Below, in pieces: positions 63,171 to 64,000 of a stretch of 64,000 nucleotides of DNA. The DNA is from Stenotrophomonas sepilia (GTDB taxonomy: Bacteria > Pseudomonadota > Gammaproteobacteria > Xanthomonadales > Xanthomonadaceae). Positions within the stretch are counted from its first letter, which is position 1; the number at the start of each line of letters is the position of its first letter. A model generated the notes under the pieces. The model made no database searches and was not told the origin of the DNA. It was given only the letters and a program-made list of their open reading frames with translations. The stretch is taken from assembly GCF_003244875.1 (NCBI RefSeq), contig NZ_LXXZ01000087.1, positions 1 through 64,000 of the forward strand, given 5' to 3'. Both the position numbers and the translations under genes were made by a program.

Positions 63171-63180
63171 CCGGAAGTTC

Positions 63181-63444
63181 CTACTCATTTTCGGCCAAAC
63201 ACTCCAGTTGCTCGCGCTTGCGATCGGTCAAGAACGGATGCTGAAACTCCCTCCCGCTTTCCACCTCCGTCACCACCACGTGTTCTTCAATCGTAAGGGC
63301 GCCATGGTGCCAATCGATGGCATCCAACTCCGCCAAGGACAGTCGCGCGAATGCCTCCATTGCCTCGGACTGGGTCTGGGCAAAGACCTCAATCACCTTG
63401 CTCACCAAGTAGTCACCCCGGACGACGAATTCGTAAGTTCCCAT
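63181..63444 (-). CDS. Small hypothetical protein
   Basis: An 87-residue acidic protein with Y-E-F-V-V-R-G-D-Y-L-V and a helical middle. It resembles the 63454 gene product in length and general pattern (short beta start, acidic helix). ATG at 63444 follows GAGGAGCC. The stop lies beside the last iteron. Confidence 0.4.
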   Translation of the reverse strand: MGTYEFVVRGDYLVSKVIEVFAQTQSEAMEAFARLSLAELDAIDWHHGALTIEEHVVVTEVESGREFQHPFLTDRKREQLECLAENE

Positions 63445-63453
63445 CGGCTCCTC

Positions 63454-63705
63454 CTAATAGTTGAGGTGGTGGCGCATGGTTGGACAAGGCCAGTTGAGAT
63501 CTTCGCGTTCGGAACCATCGGGGCTGATGACCTCCACAAAGCCGTAGATCTCCTCCAACTCGGTACGCCAGCCACCGGCATGAATGTCAGCCACTCCCAT
63601 CGAGTTCAGAATCTCCAAGGCTGCCGCCTCTGAGTCCGCGTCGATTCGGATTTCCAATTCGGCCGTCGCGCGGCCCAAGACAACAACGTTCCAGCGATCA
63701 GCCAT
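63454..63705 (-). CDS. Small hypothetical protein
   Basis: An 83-residue protein starting M-A-D-R-W-N-V-V-V-L-G-R-A-T-A-E-L-E. It has an acidic helix (D-A-D-S-E-A-A-A-L-E-I-L) and a final H-H-L-N-Y. It overlaps the previous gene by 8 bases. No family recognised. Confidence 0.4.
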   Translation of the reverse strand: MADRWNVVVLGRATAELEIRIDADSEAAALEILNSMGVADIHAGGWRTELEEIYGFVEVISPDGSEREDLNWPCPTMRHHLNY

Positions 63706-64000
63706 TGGAGCTCTCCTGGTTCGCCGTGGCCACCTGCCCTACCCGCTGGATGGCAAAGAACTTCCCGTGCAACGCACCGCTCGCCTGCGCTTGCTGAAGG
63801 TGATCGGCGGCGCGCTTGCCGTAAGTCACCACCAACGATCCCGACGGCGCTGCCGTGCCGGTGGTTCCGTCGGGACGCACAAACCTCAGCCTCCCACTGG
63901 TGAACAGGATCGCCGTCGCGTTGGGGTGGGAAAGCACGCAGTCGTGCATCCATCCCGTCTCCATGTTGACCGGCACCAGGGCGATACCGCCGCCGGGGTG
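63698..64000 (-). CDS. Hypothetical protein (start uncertain, runs to window edge)
   Basis: The frame is open to the end of the window. ATG at 63964 or GTG at 63976 are possible starts, giving ~88-92 residues. The visible protein has T-A-I-L-F-T-S-G-R-L-R-F-V-R-P-D and L-V-V-T-Y-G-K-R-A-A. No family recognised. First of three overlapping small genes leading into the iteron region. Confidence 0.4.
   Translation of the reverse strand, partial: HPGGGIALVPVNMETGWMHDCVLSHPNATAILFTSGRLRFVRPDGTTGTAAPSGSLVVTYGKRAADHLQQAQASGALHGKFFAIQRVGQVATANQESSNG

Overview
The window is a high-GC stretch of accessory DNA from a proteobacterium. Gene content and codon use look like a beta-proteobacterium or a Xanthomonadales gamma-proteobacterium, but nothing in the sequence fixes the genus. 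It reads as a large part of an integrative element, megaplasmid or genomic island. There is no rRNA, tRNA, ribosomal or central-metabolism gene. There are plasmid/ICE-type backbone genes on the minus strand (SF3 replication helicase, ArdC-like antirestriction protein, RadC-like JAB protein, a DUF6573-like protein, many small ribbon-helix-helix and orphan proteins). No integrase, relaxase or att site is visible, so the element ends lie outside.

Layout. 1-6.9 kb: the end of a Cys-rich surface protein, a coupled PD-(D/E)XK plus HEPN/AbiU2-like pair, then small backbone genes separated by repeated intergenic cassettes. 7.1-11.8 kb: a complete ISL3-family transposon with a minimal merR-merTPA mercury operon, 23-bp terminal inverted repeats and a perfect 8-bp target duplication; it sits in the A-tract of a terminator belonging to one of the repeated cassettes. 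11.8-21 kb: secreted, lipo- and membrane proteins, an XRE regulator, and two divergent uracil-DNA-glycosylase-like genes, one with a frameshift in an 8-C run. 21-36 kb: a decaying signalling island (CSS-EAL phosphodiesterase, broken EAL, broken PAS histidine kinase, receiver domains, CheW, a frameshifted chemoreceptor, two BLUF-like proteins lacking key flavin residues, and duplicated orphan families). 36-42.4 kb: a broken H-NS-like gene, an HNH nuclease, ankyrin proteins, a duplicated orphan family, and a HEPN plus minimal-nucleotidyltransferase pair. 42.4-45.1 kb: a two-gene operon of an OLD-family ATPase-TOPRIM nuclease and an unrecognised helical partner, behind a perfect inverted repeat. 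46.4-49.9 kb: a minimal chaperone-usher fimbrial operon. 50-57.4 kb: backbone genes, ankyrin proteins with a shared C-terminal module, an IS5-type remnant and small membrane/zinc-ribbon proteins. 57.5-64 kb: ArdC, the SF3 helicase, a small CopG-like protein and an iteron array that is the best candidate replication origin.

How it works together. Many minus-strand single-gene units sit behind the same regulatory cassette: an 11-bp inverted repeat with T-tracts, the word TTTAGTCA, then a TTTGTCCAC/GTGGACAAA palindrome. The word TTTAGTCA (TTTTGTCA in one copy) lies 93-100 bp upstream of the start codon in six of seven cases, so these genes look like one regulon. Several unrelated proteins behind or near these cassettes end in an Arg-x-Arg-Leu-type tail. 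The most promising candidates for an undescribed system are the OLD plus partner operon, the nuclease plus HEPN pair, the cassette regulon, and the shared C-terminal tails. Functions of orphan proteins are left open.
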